Shown: positions 1-6,007, counted from the first letter of the stretch. The stretch: DNA of 6,477 nt from Pyrinomonadaceae bacterium (GCA_026786155.1 JAJAYR010000198.1:1-6477); one strand, 5' to 3'. The notes: generated by a model not told the origin, from the sequence alone. Program-made: numbers and translations.

Positions 1-1900
1 GGTCAATGCCGCGCCACGTCCCGACGTAAATTCTGCCGAATTCGTCTTCAGTCACGCTGGCGGTGGAAACGCTTGTCAAGCCGTTCGCGGGCGTGTATTT
101 TTTAAATTCAAATTGGTCGGCGTTCGGGTCGTCGAGCCGCCACAAACCGTTGTTGGTCGAGGCAATCCAGAGCCGCCCGCGCGAATCAACAAACAAATCC
201 CGAATCCAGCCCGATGGTGAGCCTGCGGCTTGGGGGAGAACGCGAAATTCTCCGTTGCGATAGCGAATTAACGCGCTGTCATGGTGGTCGCTGCTGGCGC
301 CGATCCAGACGTTGCCGTTTCGGTCTTCGACGAAAGCCGAGCCGACGCGAGAGAATGAAAACCCGACTTGCGAAGTATAATCGTGCCAGACATTTTTAGC
401 CCGTTCCCAACGCAGAAGTTCACTGGCAGCGTTGATTGTTGAAATCCAGATGTCGCCGCGTGAATCTTCAAAGAGACGGAAAACCTCAAGAGCTTTCGCC
501 CCGGTTTTGATTTTTTCGAGCGGCGCACGGGCGAGATTTTCAAAACTCGTATTGTCGGGAGAGCGAAAAAGTCCATATCCGGTCGGAATCCACCACGCGC
601 CCCGACGGTCTTGCCAAACGGTTTGCTGCCAGCCCCAGCCGTGATAATCCACATATCCCGGCAGAATCGGTTTGACGAGAGAAAATTTGCTGCCGTCGAA
701 ACGGCTGATGACACTCGCCTGATAATTGCTGCTGACAAATAAATCGCCCGCCGAATCTGCAAAAATCGAACTGACCTCCGCCCGTTCCAGCCCGTCCGCC
801 TCGTCGTAAGTGGTAAAGCCGTAGCGGGCAATTTTTTTCGCGCCGCAGGGCGAACCCGTCCACAGATTTCCATCCTTGTCTTCGGCAAGGGCAAAAACGT
901 CGTCGCACAAATCGTTTTTCGCCGTGTAGGTTTGGCAGACGGGCGCACCGGCTTCGACTTGCCATCGGCACAAACCGCGAGCGGTCGCCAGCCACAACTG
1001 ACCGTCGCTCGTTTCGAGCATATCCCGAACCCAATTTGCCGGAAGTCCGTCTTTCGTCCGGTAGCATTTTTCGATTGACTGTTCGGCTGCCGCCGCGTCG
1101 AGCAGGCACACGCCGCCCGATTCGTCGCTTCGCAGACTGACCCAAATTTGCCCGTCGCGTCCTTCTAACAAATCGGTGATTTTGTTGTCGCCAAACCCAC
1201 CGGCATTGGTCAAACGCCGGACAATTCCGTCTGGCGAGAGGCGAAACAAGCCGCCGCCAAAAGTGCCAATCCAGAGTGTCCCGTGCCGGTCTTCGAGAAT
1301 CGCGTTGATGGAAAGCGCGTTCGGACTAGGCTCGGCGATAGCTCCGCCCGTGTCGAGCGGCTTGCCTAACGGCACAACCTCAAACCGGATTTGCCCGCCC
1401 GCCGAACTCAATTTATAAAGCCCGTCGTTTGTCCCGACCCAGACTTGATTATTTTTGTCCTCGAATAAAATCGAGATTCCTTCCGCCTGCGGATTATCGG
1501 GCAGAAACGTCGTGAACAGCGGATTTTCCTTTGAAGTCCGCAGCCCGTGCGGATTAAGCCGCGCCAAGCCTTTGCCGGTGGCGATGTAAATCGTCCCGTT
1601 TTTCGTTTCCAGAAAATCTTCGACAAAGCGACTCGGCAAGCCGTCGGCGACGGTGAAATTCGTTATCGCCGCGCCGTCAAAACGCGAGATGCCTTCCGCC
1701 GTGCAAAACCACAAAAAGCCGCGTGAATCTTGTTTGATTTTAGCTACACTGTCACGCAGCAAACCATCGGCGACGGTGTAGGTTTTTATCGGCAGGCGTT
1801 CCGCTTTTGAAATTGAAGACGCAAACAAAATAAGTGCCACCCAAACAATCAATAGGGGATACCGGTTAAAAAATCGTTTTTGAAACACGCCGAAAAACAT
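1..1900 (-). CDS. Secreted two-component regulator propeller (Reg_prop) protein, C-terminus outside window
   Basis: I translated one uninterrupted frame from the ATG at 1900 to the left edge: 633 residues with no stop, so the 3' end is missing. Residues 1-33 form a Sec signal peptide: a basic start (KRF, R13), a hydrophobic core at about 15-29, and a likely signal peptidase site after S31-K32-A33. The rest is a run of about 13 propeller repeats of the type D-x-x-G-x-(L/I/V)-W-(I/V)-G-T-x-x-G-L. They begin near residues 58, 98, 148, 204, 248, 298, 341, 382, 431, 479, 526, 572 and 619, and several are preceded by DGL. In this family two seven-bladed propellers usually make a periplasmic sensor, followed by a Y_Y_Y domain, a membrane helix and a histidine kinase or another output domain. 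Those parts would lie outside the window and are inferred. The start is the first ATG after an in-frame TAA at 1916-1918. The ribosome site is weak (AAGG about 12 nt upstream). A promoter at 1963-1991 suggests separate transcription. The ligand cannot be read from sequence. Confidence 0.93.
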   Translation of the reverse strand, partial: MFFGVFQKRFFNRYPLLIVWVALILFASSISKAERLPIKTYTVADGLLRDSVAKIKQDSRGFLWFCTAEGISRFDGAAITNFTVADGLPSRFVEDFLETKNGTIYIATGKGLARLNPHGLRTSKENPLFTTFLPDNPQAEGISILFEDKNNQVWVGTNDGLYKLSSAGGQIRFEVVPLGKPLDTGGAIAEPSPNALSINAILEDRHGTLWIGTFGGGLFRLSPDGIVRRLTNAGGFGDNKITDLLEGRDGQIWVSLRSDESGGVCLLDAAAAEQSIEKCYRTKDGLPANWVRDMLETSDGQLWLATARGLCRWQVEAGAPVCQTYTAKNDLCDDVFALAEDKDGNLWTGSPCGAKKIARYGFTTYDEADGLERAEVSSIFADSAGDLFVSSNYQASVISRFDGSKFSLVKPILPGYVDYHGWGWQQTVWQDRRGAWWIPTGYGLFRSPDNTSFENLARAPLEKIKTGAKALEVFRLFEDSRGDIWISTINAASELLRWERAKNVWHDYTSQVGFSFSRVGSAFVEDRNGNVWIGASSDHHDSALIRYRNGEFRVLPQAAGSPSGWIRDLFVDSRGRLWIASTNNGLWRLDDPNADQFEFKKYTPANGLTSVSTASVTEDEFGRIYVGTWRGID

Positions 1901-1962
1901 TTTTGTGCTTGCCTTTTACGGGAATCCGATTATTTTCATTTCTGGGTATAAGCGACAGGCGC

Positions 1963-1991
1963 ATTATGGCACTTGACCTGAGTTTTGACAA
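1963..1991 (-). promoter_or_regulatory. Sigma-70-type promoter of the propeller gene
   Basis: On the minus strand a -35 box TTGTCA (1991 to 1986) is separated by exactly 17 nt from a -10 box CATAAT (1968 to 1963). Each box matches the consensus at five of six positions. Transcription would start near 1956 and leave a leader of about 55 nt before the ATG at 1900. The -35 box sits directly beyond the T-tract of the preceding terminator, so the two units are packed end to end. The call rests on sequence match only. Confidence 0.6.
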
Positions 1992-1992
1992 C

Positions 1993-2020
1993 AAAAAAAG
2001 CCGCGAACGAATTCACGGCT
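1993..2020 (-). terminator. Rho-independent terminator after the subtilase gene
   Basis: Read on the minus strand, AGCCGTGAA (2020 to 2012) pairs with TTCGCGGCT (2007 to 1999) in a 9-bp stem with one G-U pair. The loop is the tetraloop TTCG. Seven Ts (1999 to 1993) follow, the first closing the stem. It begins 26 nt after the subtilase stop codon. UUCG is a known stabilising tetraloop, although here it is closed by A-U rather than the preferred C-G. There is no T-run on the other strand, so it works in one direction. Confidence 0.9.
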
Positions 2021-2046
2021 CAATAATCGAGATATTTTAAGAATTT

Positions 2047-3474
2047 CTAATTGCCCAAAGCCTTCGCCGCGTTGATGCGTCCGCCGCTTTCGACTTTGCC
2101 GTCGAGCGCGTCGAGTTTATCAACTGATTTCAAAACTTTTTCGCGCAGCTTTTCAACCGAAAGTTTCGGCTCGTTCGCCAAAATCAAAGCCGCGATACCG
2201 GCGACATACGGCGTTGCCATCGAAGTTCCCGACGCTTCACGATAATCGTCGTTGAGCCACGTCGAAAGAATATCTCTGCCCGGCGCGGCGATGTGAACCG
2301 TTTTCGTGCCGAAATTTGAAAACGAAGCCAGATTATCATTGCGGTCTAAAGCCGCGACGCTGATGACGTTCGGCAAATCGTAATCTGACGGGTAATGCGG
2401 GCTTTTATCGTTGCTCGTGCCGTTATTGCCCGCCGCCGCGACGAATAAAATTCCTTCTTCGCCCGCCGCGCGAATCGCGTCTTCCAACGCTTTGGAATAC
2501 GCCGTCGAACCCCAACTCGCGTTTATCACGCGGACGTTCACGCCGTTGCGTTTGCGGTCAATCGCGTAATTGATGGCTTCAATCGCGTCTTTGGTCGTGC
2601 CGAAACCGCCGCGTCCCATAAATTTGAGCGGCATAATCGTGACGTTCCAGTTGATTCCGGCGATGCCTTCGCTGTTGTCGCCCTCCGCGCCGATAATTCC
2701 CGAACAATGCGTTCCGTGTCCGTTTTCGTCCATCGGGTCGCCTTGATTGTCGGCGGCGTTAAATCCGTGCGAATCGTTGAAAGTTCCGAGTTCGTTGTCT
2801 TTATACTGCGGAACATTAGCGGGTCGAACCCATATATTTGAAACCAAATCGGGATGCGTATATTTAACTCCGCTGTCCAAAACGGCGACGACGACTTCTT
2901 TAGTTCCTTTGGTTTTCTCCCACGCCAGCAATGCGCGAAGGTCGGCGTTGGCTTTGCCGCCGTTCTTTCCGTCATTGTTCAACGCCCATTGTTCATTAAA
3001 CAGCGGGTCGTTCGGCAGATTAGCGTTTGCTGTGTTGTCGGTTAAAGGCGCGTTGGAAGGTGAAAAACCGTTCGGGTCATCCAAACTTATTTCATAATTC
3101 GGCTGGGCATACAAAACGATGTCCGACATTTGCCGATACTGCGCGGCAACCGTTTCCATACCTCGCCCGTCGAGGTCGTCAATCGCCACTAAACCTTTGA
3201 CGATTTCGATTTTATCTTCCACGCGGTCGTTATATTTCGCCGCGATTTTTTCGATTTCGCTCAAACTGACGTTCGGGCGAAATTTGACCAGCACTTCCGG
3301 CTGACGGTCATCAACCGAACGCTTCGGCGCAATCGGTTTCGGCACTGCTTTCGTCGTAATGTTTCTGGAGAAAAACGGCTTTGACTGCCAGAGCCGAAGC
3401 TGACCTAAAACCGCCGCGAACGCCACGACGATGACGGCGATACAAAAATGTATCCAAAAATTATTTCGATTCAT
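2047..3474 (-). CDS. Membrane-anchored or secreted S8 (subtilisin-like) serine protease
   Basis: 475 aa. Residues 6-26 are a hydrophobic segment after a short basic start. I see no lipobox and no clean signal peptidase site, so it is either a signal peptide or a membrane anchor. About 58-130 is a fervidolysin/I9-like propeptide (begins PEVLVKF, ends YAQPNYEI). The catalytic domain runs from about 155 to 475 with every key residue present: D200 in AVLDSG, H253 in NGHGTHCSG, oxyanion N350 in AAAGNNGT and S418 in GTSMATP. A short linker at 131-155 (rich in N, P, D) is a plausible autoprocessing region. The end (GGRINAAKAL) is typical of bacterial S8A enzymes, and no PPC, PKD or sorting domain follows. 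The start is firm: AGGAG (3483-3487) lies 8 nt upstream of the ATG. It probably follows the 47-aa and 93-aa genes in one transcript, since no promoter is evident in the 82-nt gap, and it ends in the terminator at 1993-2020. Substrate unknown; an extracytoplasmic role is inferred. Confidence 0.96.
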   Translation of the reverse strand: MNRNNFWIHFCIAVIVVAFAAVLGQLRLWQSKPFFSRNITTKAVPKPIAPKRSVDDRQPEVLVKFRPNVSLSEIEKIAAKYNDRVEDKIEIVKGLVAIDDLDGRGMETVAAQYRQMSDIVLYAQPNYEISLDDPNGFSPSNAPLTDNTANANLPNDPLFNEQWALNNDGKNGGKANADLRALLAWEKTKGTKEVVVAVLDSGVKYTHPDLVSNIWVRPANVPQYKDNELGTFNDSHGFNAADNQGDPMDENGHGTHCSGIIGAEGDNSEGIAGINWNVTIMPLKFMGRGGFGTTKDAIEAINYAIDRKRNGVNVRVINASWGSTAYSKALEDAIRAAGEEGILFVAAAGNNGTSNDKSPHYPSDYDLPNVISVAALDRNDNLASFSNFGTKTVHIAAPGRDILSTWLNDDYREASGTSMATPYVAGIAALILANEPKLSVEKLREKVLKSVDKLDALDGKVESGGRINAAKALGN

Positions 3475-3556
3475 CTATTAAACTCCTGCCAACGGCTGAC
3501 GATTCGCATTCGAGCGCGTCAAGTTGCCGTTTGATTTTCAACTTAAAACAAAAAAA

Positions 3557-3700
3557 CTATTTAGACTTTCGTTTATCAGCCGACTGTTTGCCGGATTGCT
3601 TGTCCGATTTGCCGACATCGGCGATTTTATAAATCGGGTCGCCGTTTTTGTCCACGTCCGGTATCTTCGCCAGTTTTTTCTTTAATTCTTTGTCTTCCAT
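3557..3700 (-). CDS. Small lysine-rich hypothetical protein, 47 aa
   Basis: The frame opens with MEDKELKKKLAKIPDVDKNG and closes with TAG at 3557-3559. A strong Shine-Dalgarno (AGGAG, 5 nt before the ATG) supports translation. The N-terminal part could form a short charged helix. DVDKNGDPIY resembles a turn or loop. The last 20 residues are only K, S, Q, D, G, A and R and look disordered. There is no signal peptide, membrane segment or cysteine, so a cytoplasmic, basic peptide is expected. The gene starts 30 nt after the 93-aa gene stops and ends 82 nt before the subtilase start, which fits a shared transcript. A T-run follows its stop, but I found no hairpin in front of it. I do not recognise the family and propose no function. 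Confidence 0.72.
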   Translation of the reverse strand: MEDKELKKKLAKIPDVDKNGDPIYKIADVGKSDKQSGKQSADKRKSK

Positions 3701-3730
3701 AATTTCTCCTACATTTGTCGGACGGTTATT

Positions 3731-4012
3731 TCACGATTCGACGACGTAATTTGTTCCGTCAAAATCGTAAAGGCGAAGCTGATATTTGTCGGCGCGATAT
3801 TCGTAGTCTTCGCCGCCCGTTTGCAAATTTATCTGCCAGCCGCTCGAAATCATCTGCGCGGACATTTCATCTGCGACGGGTGCGCCGAGCGACATATCGG
3901 GAAAATCCTTTTCGCTGACGGAAACCGTTTCGATTTCGTCGTCGGACACGCTCAACCGTTCGGCTAAATCGGTTTTGGCTTTTTTGACTGCGCTTTCCTG
4001 ATTAAAACTCAT
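3731..4012 (-). CDS. Conserved hypothetical protein, 93 aa, with PDxSLGxP and YEYRAD segments
   Basis: The protein begins MSFNQESAVKKAKTDLAERL. Residues 5-20 look like an amphipathic helix, followed by an acidic stretch (VSDDEIETVSV). Next come FPDMSLGAP (37-45) and a likely beta segment ending GGEDYEYRAD. From memory, this order (helix, then W/F-P-D-x-x-L-G-x-P, then G-x-x-I-x-L plus YxY) occurs in small uncharacterised proteins of several phyla, where the SLG segment often reads LGCP. Here the cysteine position is alanine (A44). The frame extends to a TTG at 4075, but that codon overlaps the proposed -35 box at 4070-4075, so the ATG at 4012 is preferred. No Shine-Dalgarno is visible before it. 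There is no export signal. It is probably the first gene of a unit with the 47-aa protein and the subtilase. Function unknown. Confidence 0.78.
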   Translation of the reverse strand: MSFNQESAVKKAKTDLAERLSVSDDEIETVSVSEKDFPDMSLGAPVADEMSAQMISSGWQINLQTGGEDYEYRADKYQLRLYDFDGTNYVVES

Positions 4013-4046
4013 TTTGTTTATTGTGGTTGGTTTGGTAACAAGATAA

Positions 4047-4075
4047 ATTCTGCGCTTCTTTCGGCGGTTAGTCAA
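4047..4075 (-). promoter_or_regulatory. Putative promoter of the 93-aa gene and protease unit
   Basis: Minus-strand TTGACT (4075 to 4070), 17-nt spacer, CAGAAT (4052 to 4047). The -35 box matches consensus at five of six positions and the -10 at four of six. A start near 4040 gives a leader of about 28 nt before the ATG at 4012. The same -10 hexamer appears in the proposed ferredoxin promoter. Moderate support only. Confidence 0.45.
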
Positions 4076-4115
4076 TTAAAAATATGTTACAAAACCGATT
4101 TTCAAACGCTGCGAA

Positions 4116-4138
4116 AATTTACCGTCAACGGTTAAATT
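4116..4138. repeat. Imperfect palindrome upstream of the 93-aa gene promoter
   Basis: AATTTACCGT (4116-4125) and ACGGTTAAATT (4128-4138) are inverted copies around a 2-nt centre. All ten bases of the shorter arm pair if one extra A/T is bulged. It lies about 40 nt upstream of the -35 box of the leftward unit. It could be an operator, but no regulator is identifiable and AT-rich dyads also arise by chance. Confidence 0.35.
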
Positions 4139-4195
4139 ATTTATTTTAAGAAGTTTATGCTTTTCGCGCCGCCGAAAATAAATTTCCTTTAAAAC

Positions 4196-4225
4196 TTGTC
4201 AGCCGGTCAAAAAAGCGGCTATAAT
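4196..4225 (+). promoter_or_regulatory. Consensus-like plus-strand promoter facing a gene-free stretch
   Basis: TTGTCA (4196-4201), 18-nt spacer, perfect TATAAT (4220-4225). This is the best -10 box I found in the window. Transcription would start near 4232. The next protein gene downstream is on the opposite strand, so this promoter does not serve a visible coding gene. Confidence 0.6.
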
Positions 4226-4231
4226 AGACTT

Positions 4232-4344
4232 CACTATCAAGGGACGCGGCGAGCGTTTCGCGGTGTTACCGAGAAAATTATCAAAAATTAGTATCAAAAA
4301 TATCAATTTAGATGCAAAAAAGCTGTCAGACCGACAGCTTTTTT
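4232..4344 (+). ncRNA. Candidate small RNA of about 110 nt, family not recognised
   Basis: It is bounded by the promoter at 4196-4225 and the intrinsic terminator at 4316-4344, with no plus-strand open reading frame of useful size between. The 5' third is GC-rich (4241-4272). It can fold into GCGA/TCGC (4250-4253 with 4258-4261, loop GCGTT), or alternatively into CGGT/ACCG (4261-4264 with 4268-4271, loop GTT); the two compete only at position 4261. The middle is AT-rich and single-stranded-looking, with TATCAAAAAT twice (4279-4288, 4292-4301) and further TATCAA at 4235-4240 and 4301-4306. The 3' hairpin with its U-tail resembles the ends of many bacterial small RNAs. Its last part is antisense to the final codons of the DUF2085 gene. 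I could not match it to 4.5S, 6S, tmRNA or a riboswitch I know. The start is an estimate; transcription is inferred, not observed. Confidence 0.42.
4316..4344. terminator. Bidirectional intrinsic terminator overlapping the end of the DUF2085 gene
   Basis: AAAAAAGCTGTC (4316-4327) and GACAGCTTTTTT (4333-4344) form a perfect 12-bp inverted repeat around the loop AGACC. Both strands end in a run of six Ts, so it can stop the minus-strand DUF2085 transcript and the plus-strand small RNA. On the minus strand the arm encodes the last residues (KKLSV) and the TGA stop (4326-4328) lies at the loop and the following arm. Terminator and coding end are therefore fused. Confidence 0.92.
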
Positions 4345-4868
4345 CCTTGTCTTTTACTCGCCAAAAGCTGAAATAGCTCGACTAAAGCGGGAACGATAAA
4401 CAATCCACACACCGTTCCCAAAATCGCGCCGGTCGTAAATCTCGAAAAATGCGTGTTCGCCCAAACATCAAAAAATCCCAGCGACCAATCAACGCCCATC
4501 GGAATCATCGCCAGAAAAAGCCAGAAACGCGGAAACGGCTCGGTTTCTTCGACGCGGCGCAGCAGCGGATAAATAACAAACCCGAAAAACAATCCGAAAT
4601 AAACGCCGAAACACCGCGAACAAACCGCGAAAGCGTGTTCGTGAACGTGAAACGAACGGTCAGGAATTTGATGGCAGATGAAACTGAAAAATCTGTAAAT
4701 CGGATTTGAAACGCCCGTCAAATCGTTCGTTTCGGCAATCGGCGCAAGCACAATTGCAAAAAGCCAAGCGAAAATCACCAAACCGAAAACGCCCCACACG
4801 ACCAATGCCTGTCGCCGCATTTTGACGGCGAGATTTTGCGGAACGTAGTTTTCGATAGAATCCGGCAT
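4326..4868 (-). CDS. DUF2085 family membrane protein, 180 aa
   Basis: The diagnostic segment is at residues 65-88: CHQIPDRSF (65-73), then CSRCFG (83-88). Its conserved Cys, His and Arg residues suggest a metal or redox site, but the family has no established function. Hydrophobic stretches at about 21-43, 87-103, 115-131 and 144-168 give roughly four membrane segments. MGVDW (124-128) and RFTTG (143-147) also fit the family as I know it. The start was chosen at the ATG at 4868. The frame can be read from a TTG at 4895, but that lies inside the inverted repeat at 4877-4948 and adds a non-conserved start. No clear Shine-Dalgarno is seen. The gene follows glpX after 87 nt in the same direction and may be read through from it; the long inverted repeat between them could reduce this. 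Its end is merged with a terminator. Confidence 0.88.
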   Translation of the reverse strand: MPDSIENYVPQNLAVKMRRQALVVWGVFGLVIFAWLFAIVLAPIAETNDLTGVSNPIYRFFSFICHQIPDRSFHVHEHAFAVCSRCFGVYFGLFFGFVIYPLLRRVEETEPFPRFWLFLAMIPMGVDWSLGFFDVWANTHFSRFTTGAILGTVCGLFIVPALVELFQLLASKRQGKKLSV

Positions 4869-4876
4869 AAAGAAAC

Positions 4877-4948
4877 TAGCCACGAAAAGGCACAAAATTC
4901 ACAAAATTGAAAATCTTTTTTGCGTTTTTTTGCGCCTTTTTGTGGCTA
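4877..4948. repeat. Large imperfect inverted repeat between glpX and the DUF2085 gene
   Basis: The 21-nt arms at 4877-4897 and 4928-4948 match at 19 of 21 positions when one is reverse-complemented. Each begins or ends with TAGCCAC/GTGGCTA and contains AAAAGGC. The 30-nt loop is rich in A- and T-runs. In the minus-strand transcript the two differences give one G-U pair and one A-C mismatch, so a long hairpin forms right after the glpX stop and ends 8 nt before the DUF2085 ATG. The glpX-side arm is A-rich, with repeated GCAAAAAA units. It may act as an attenuator, an RNA-stability element or an intergenic repeat. It is not a canonical terminator, because no U-tract directly follows the stem. 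Confidence 0.75.
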
Positions 4949-4955
4949 TCAAATC

Positions 4956-5999
4956 TTAAAATCTAATTACCGCATCGGGACCGCCTTCGACGTGAACCGT
5001 GTCAACAAAACGGATGTTTCTCGTGTCGCTCGTCATCACGACGGAATGCGTTCGTTTGCCCGAACCGAAAAAGCGCACGCCGCGTAATAATGAGCCGTCG
5101 GTGACGCCCGTCGCCGCGAAAATAATGTGTTTGCCCGGCGCTAAATCGTTCGTGTCGTAAATTTTATCAACATCCCTGATGCCCATTGATTGCAGTCGTT
5201 CCATCACTTCTTCCTTCGGCGGAACTTTCGATTTATCAACGCCCAATCTTTCGGGGTCGAAGACGAGTTTCGCCTGAATTTCGCCGTTCAGACAGCGCAT
5301 CGCCGCCGCCGTGATCACGCCTTCGGGCGCACCGCCGATGCCCATCAGCGCGTGAATGTTCGTTCCAGCGACCGCCGCCGAAATTCCTGCTGACAAATCA
5401 CCGTCGCTAATTAAACGAATCCGCGCCCCGGCTTCGCGCACTTCCTGAATCAATTGTTTGTGGCGCGAACGGTCGAGACACATTATCGTCAAATCTTGGA
5501 TGTCGCGGTTCAAACTGCGGGCGATGGCTTTCAGGTTTTGTTTGACCGGAGCTTCGATGTCAATCGCGCCGCGACAACTCGGACCGACGACGATTTTGTC
5601 CATATAAATATCCGGCGCATTTAAAAGTCCGCCGCGTTCCGCCGCCGCAAGCACGGCAATCGCGTTGTTCGCGCCGAGAGCGCACAGATTCGTGCCTTCG
5701 AGCGGGTCAACGGCGATGTCAATTTCGGGGAAAGTTTCGCGCACGTCCGCCGGATAATTCTTGCCGCCGAGTTCTTCGCCGATATACAGCATTGGTGCTT
5801 CGTCGCGCTCGCCCTCGCCGATGACGATTCTACCGCGCATCGGCACGCTGTCCATCACTTCGCGCATTGCTTCGACCGCCACGTGGTCGGAGTATTTGCG
5901 GTCGCCCTGTCCCATCGTTTTCGCCGACTCAATGGCGGCGGCTTCGGTTACGCGCAAAAAATCCAGCGATAATTCGCGTTCTGCTCTTAAATTTTTCAT
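4956..5999 (-). CDS. glpX: Class II fructose-1,6-bisphosphatase (GlpX)
   Basis: 347 aa, close to the usual 320-350 of the family. It hydrolyses fructose 1,6-bisphosphate to fructose 6-phosphate in cytoplasmic gluconeogenesis. Some relatives, notably in cyanobacteria, also act on sedoheptulose 1,7-bisphosphate, and that cannot be judged here. Family marks are LRVTEAAAIESA (15-26), MGQGDRKYSD (29-38, metal ligand D33), GEGERDEAPM (61-70), the phosphatase signature DPLEGTN (98-104), SDGD (198-201) and GIGGAPEG (220-227, E226). All metal-ligand regions are intact. The start is the ATG at 5999, giving the MKNLRAEREL start. An upstream TTG at 6095 is in frame but would translate the repeat-built leader, unlike any GlpX I know. 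Upstream AAGGA (6009-6013) lies 9 nt from the ATG, inside a predicted hairpin at 6008-6100. It is divergent from fdxA, with DUF2085 downstream. Confidence 0.97.
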   Translation of the reverse strand: MKNLRAERELSLDFLRVTEAAAIESAKTMGQGDRKYSDHVAVEAMREVMDSVPMRGRIVIGEGERDEAPMLYIGEELGGKNYPADVRETFPEIDIAVDPLEGTNLCALGANNAIAVLAAAERGGLLNAPDIYMDKIVVGPSCRGAIDIEAPVKQNLKAIARSLNRDIQDLTIMCLDRSRHKQLIQEVREAGARIRLISDGDLSAGISAAVAGTNIHALMGIGGAPEGVITAAAMRCLNGEIQAKLVFDPERLGVDKSKVPPKEEVMERLQSMGIRDVDKIYDTNDLAPGKHIIFAATGVTDGSLLRGVRFFGSGKRTHSVVMTSDTRNIRFVDTVHVEGGPDAVIRF

Positions 6000-6007
6000 T
6001 TTATTTT

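Larger units (their letters stand above)
4013..4325. other. 313-nt spacer without a protein gene
   Basis: This gap between the 93-aa gene and the DUF2085 gene holds no convincing open reading frame on either strand. In it I see the leftward promoter (4047-4075), an AT-rich palindrome (4116-4138), a rightward consensus-like promoter (4196-4225), a GC-rich core with two small hairpins (4241-4272), and an AT-rich stretch with repeated TATCAA. The last of these leads into the bidirectional terminator. The GC-rich island in an AT-rich spacer is one reason to suspect a structured RNA. Confidence 0.8.

Noticed and set aside
268..948. Minus-strand open frame of 226 aa, and a second at 540-1145 of 201 aa
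   Set aside because: Both overlap the propeller gene in other frames. Their translations are rich in Arg, Ser and Pro and show no family motifs, while the propeller frame has continuous repeats and a signal peptide.
2538..2975. Minus-strand open frame of 145 aa inside the subtilase gene
   Set aside because: It is an out-of-frame shadow of the catalytic domain; the subtilase frame holds all catalytic motifs.
2747..3097. Plus-strand open frame of 116 aa
   Set aside because: Antisense to the subtilase gene, with no ribosome site or recognisable motif.
3521..3544. Inverted repeat AAGTTG/CAACTT in the gap before the subtilase gene, as a terminator
   Set aside because: The stem is only 6 bp with a 12-nt loop, and on the minus strand the T-run precedes the stem instead of following it.
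4013..4075. N-terminal extension of the 93-aa protein from a TTG at 4075
   Set aside because: The start would lie on the proposed -35 box. The extra residues are very basic and unlike the rest.
4196..4344. Known riboswitch or housekeeping RNA (4.5S, 6S, preQ1, fluoride, guanidine)
   Set aside because: None of the conserved cores I remember for these classes is present, and no plus-strand gene follows that could be regulated in cis.
4869..4895. Nine-residue extension of the DUF2085 protein from a TTG at 4895
   Set aside because: It lies within the inverted repeat and has no ribosome site; the ATG at 4868 gives a normal family start.
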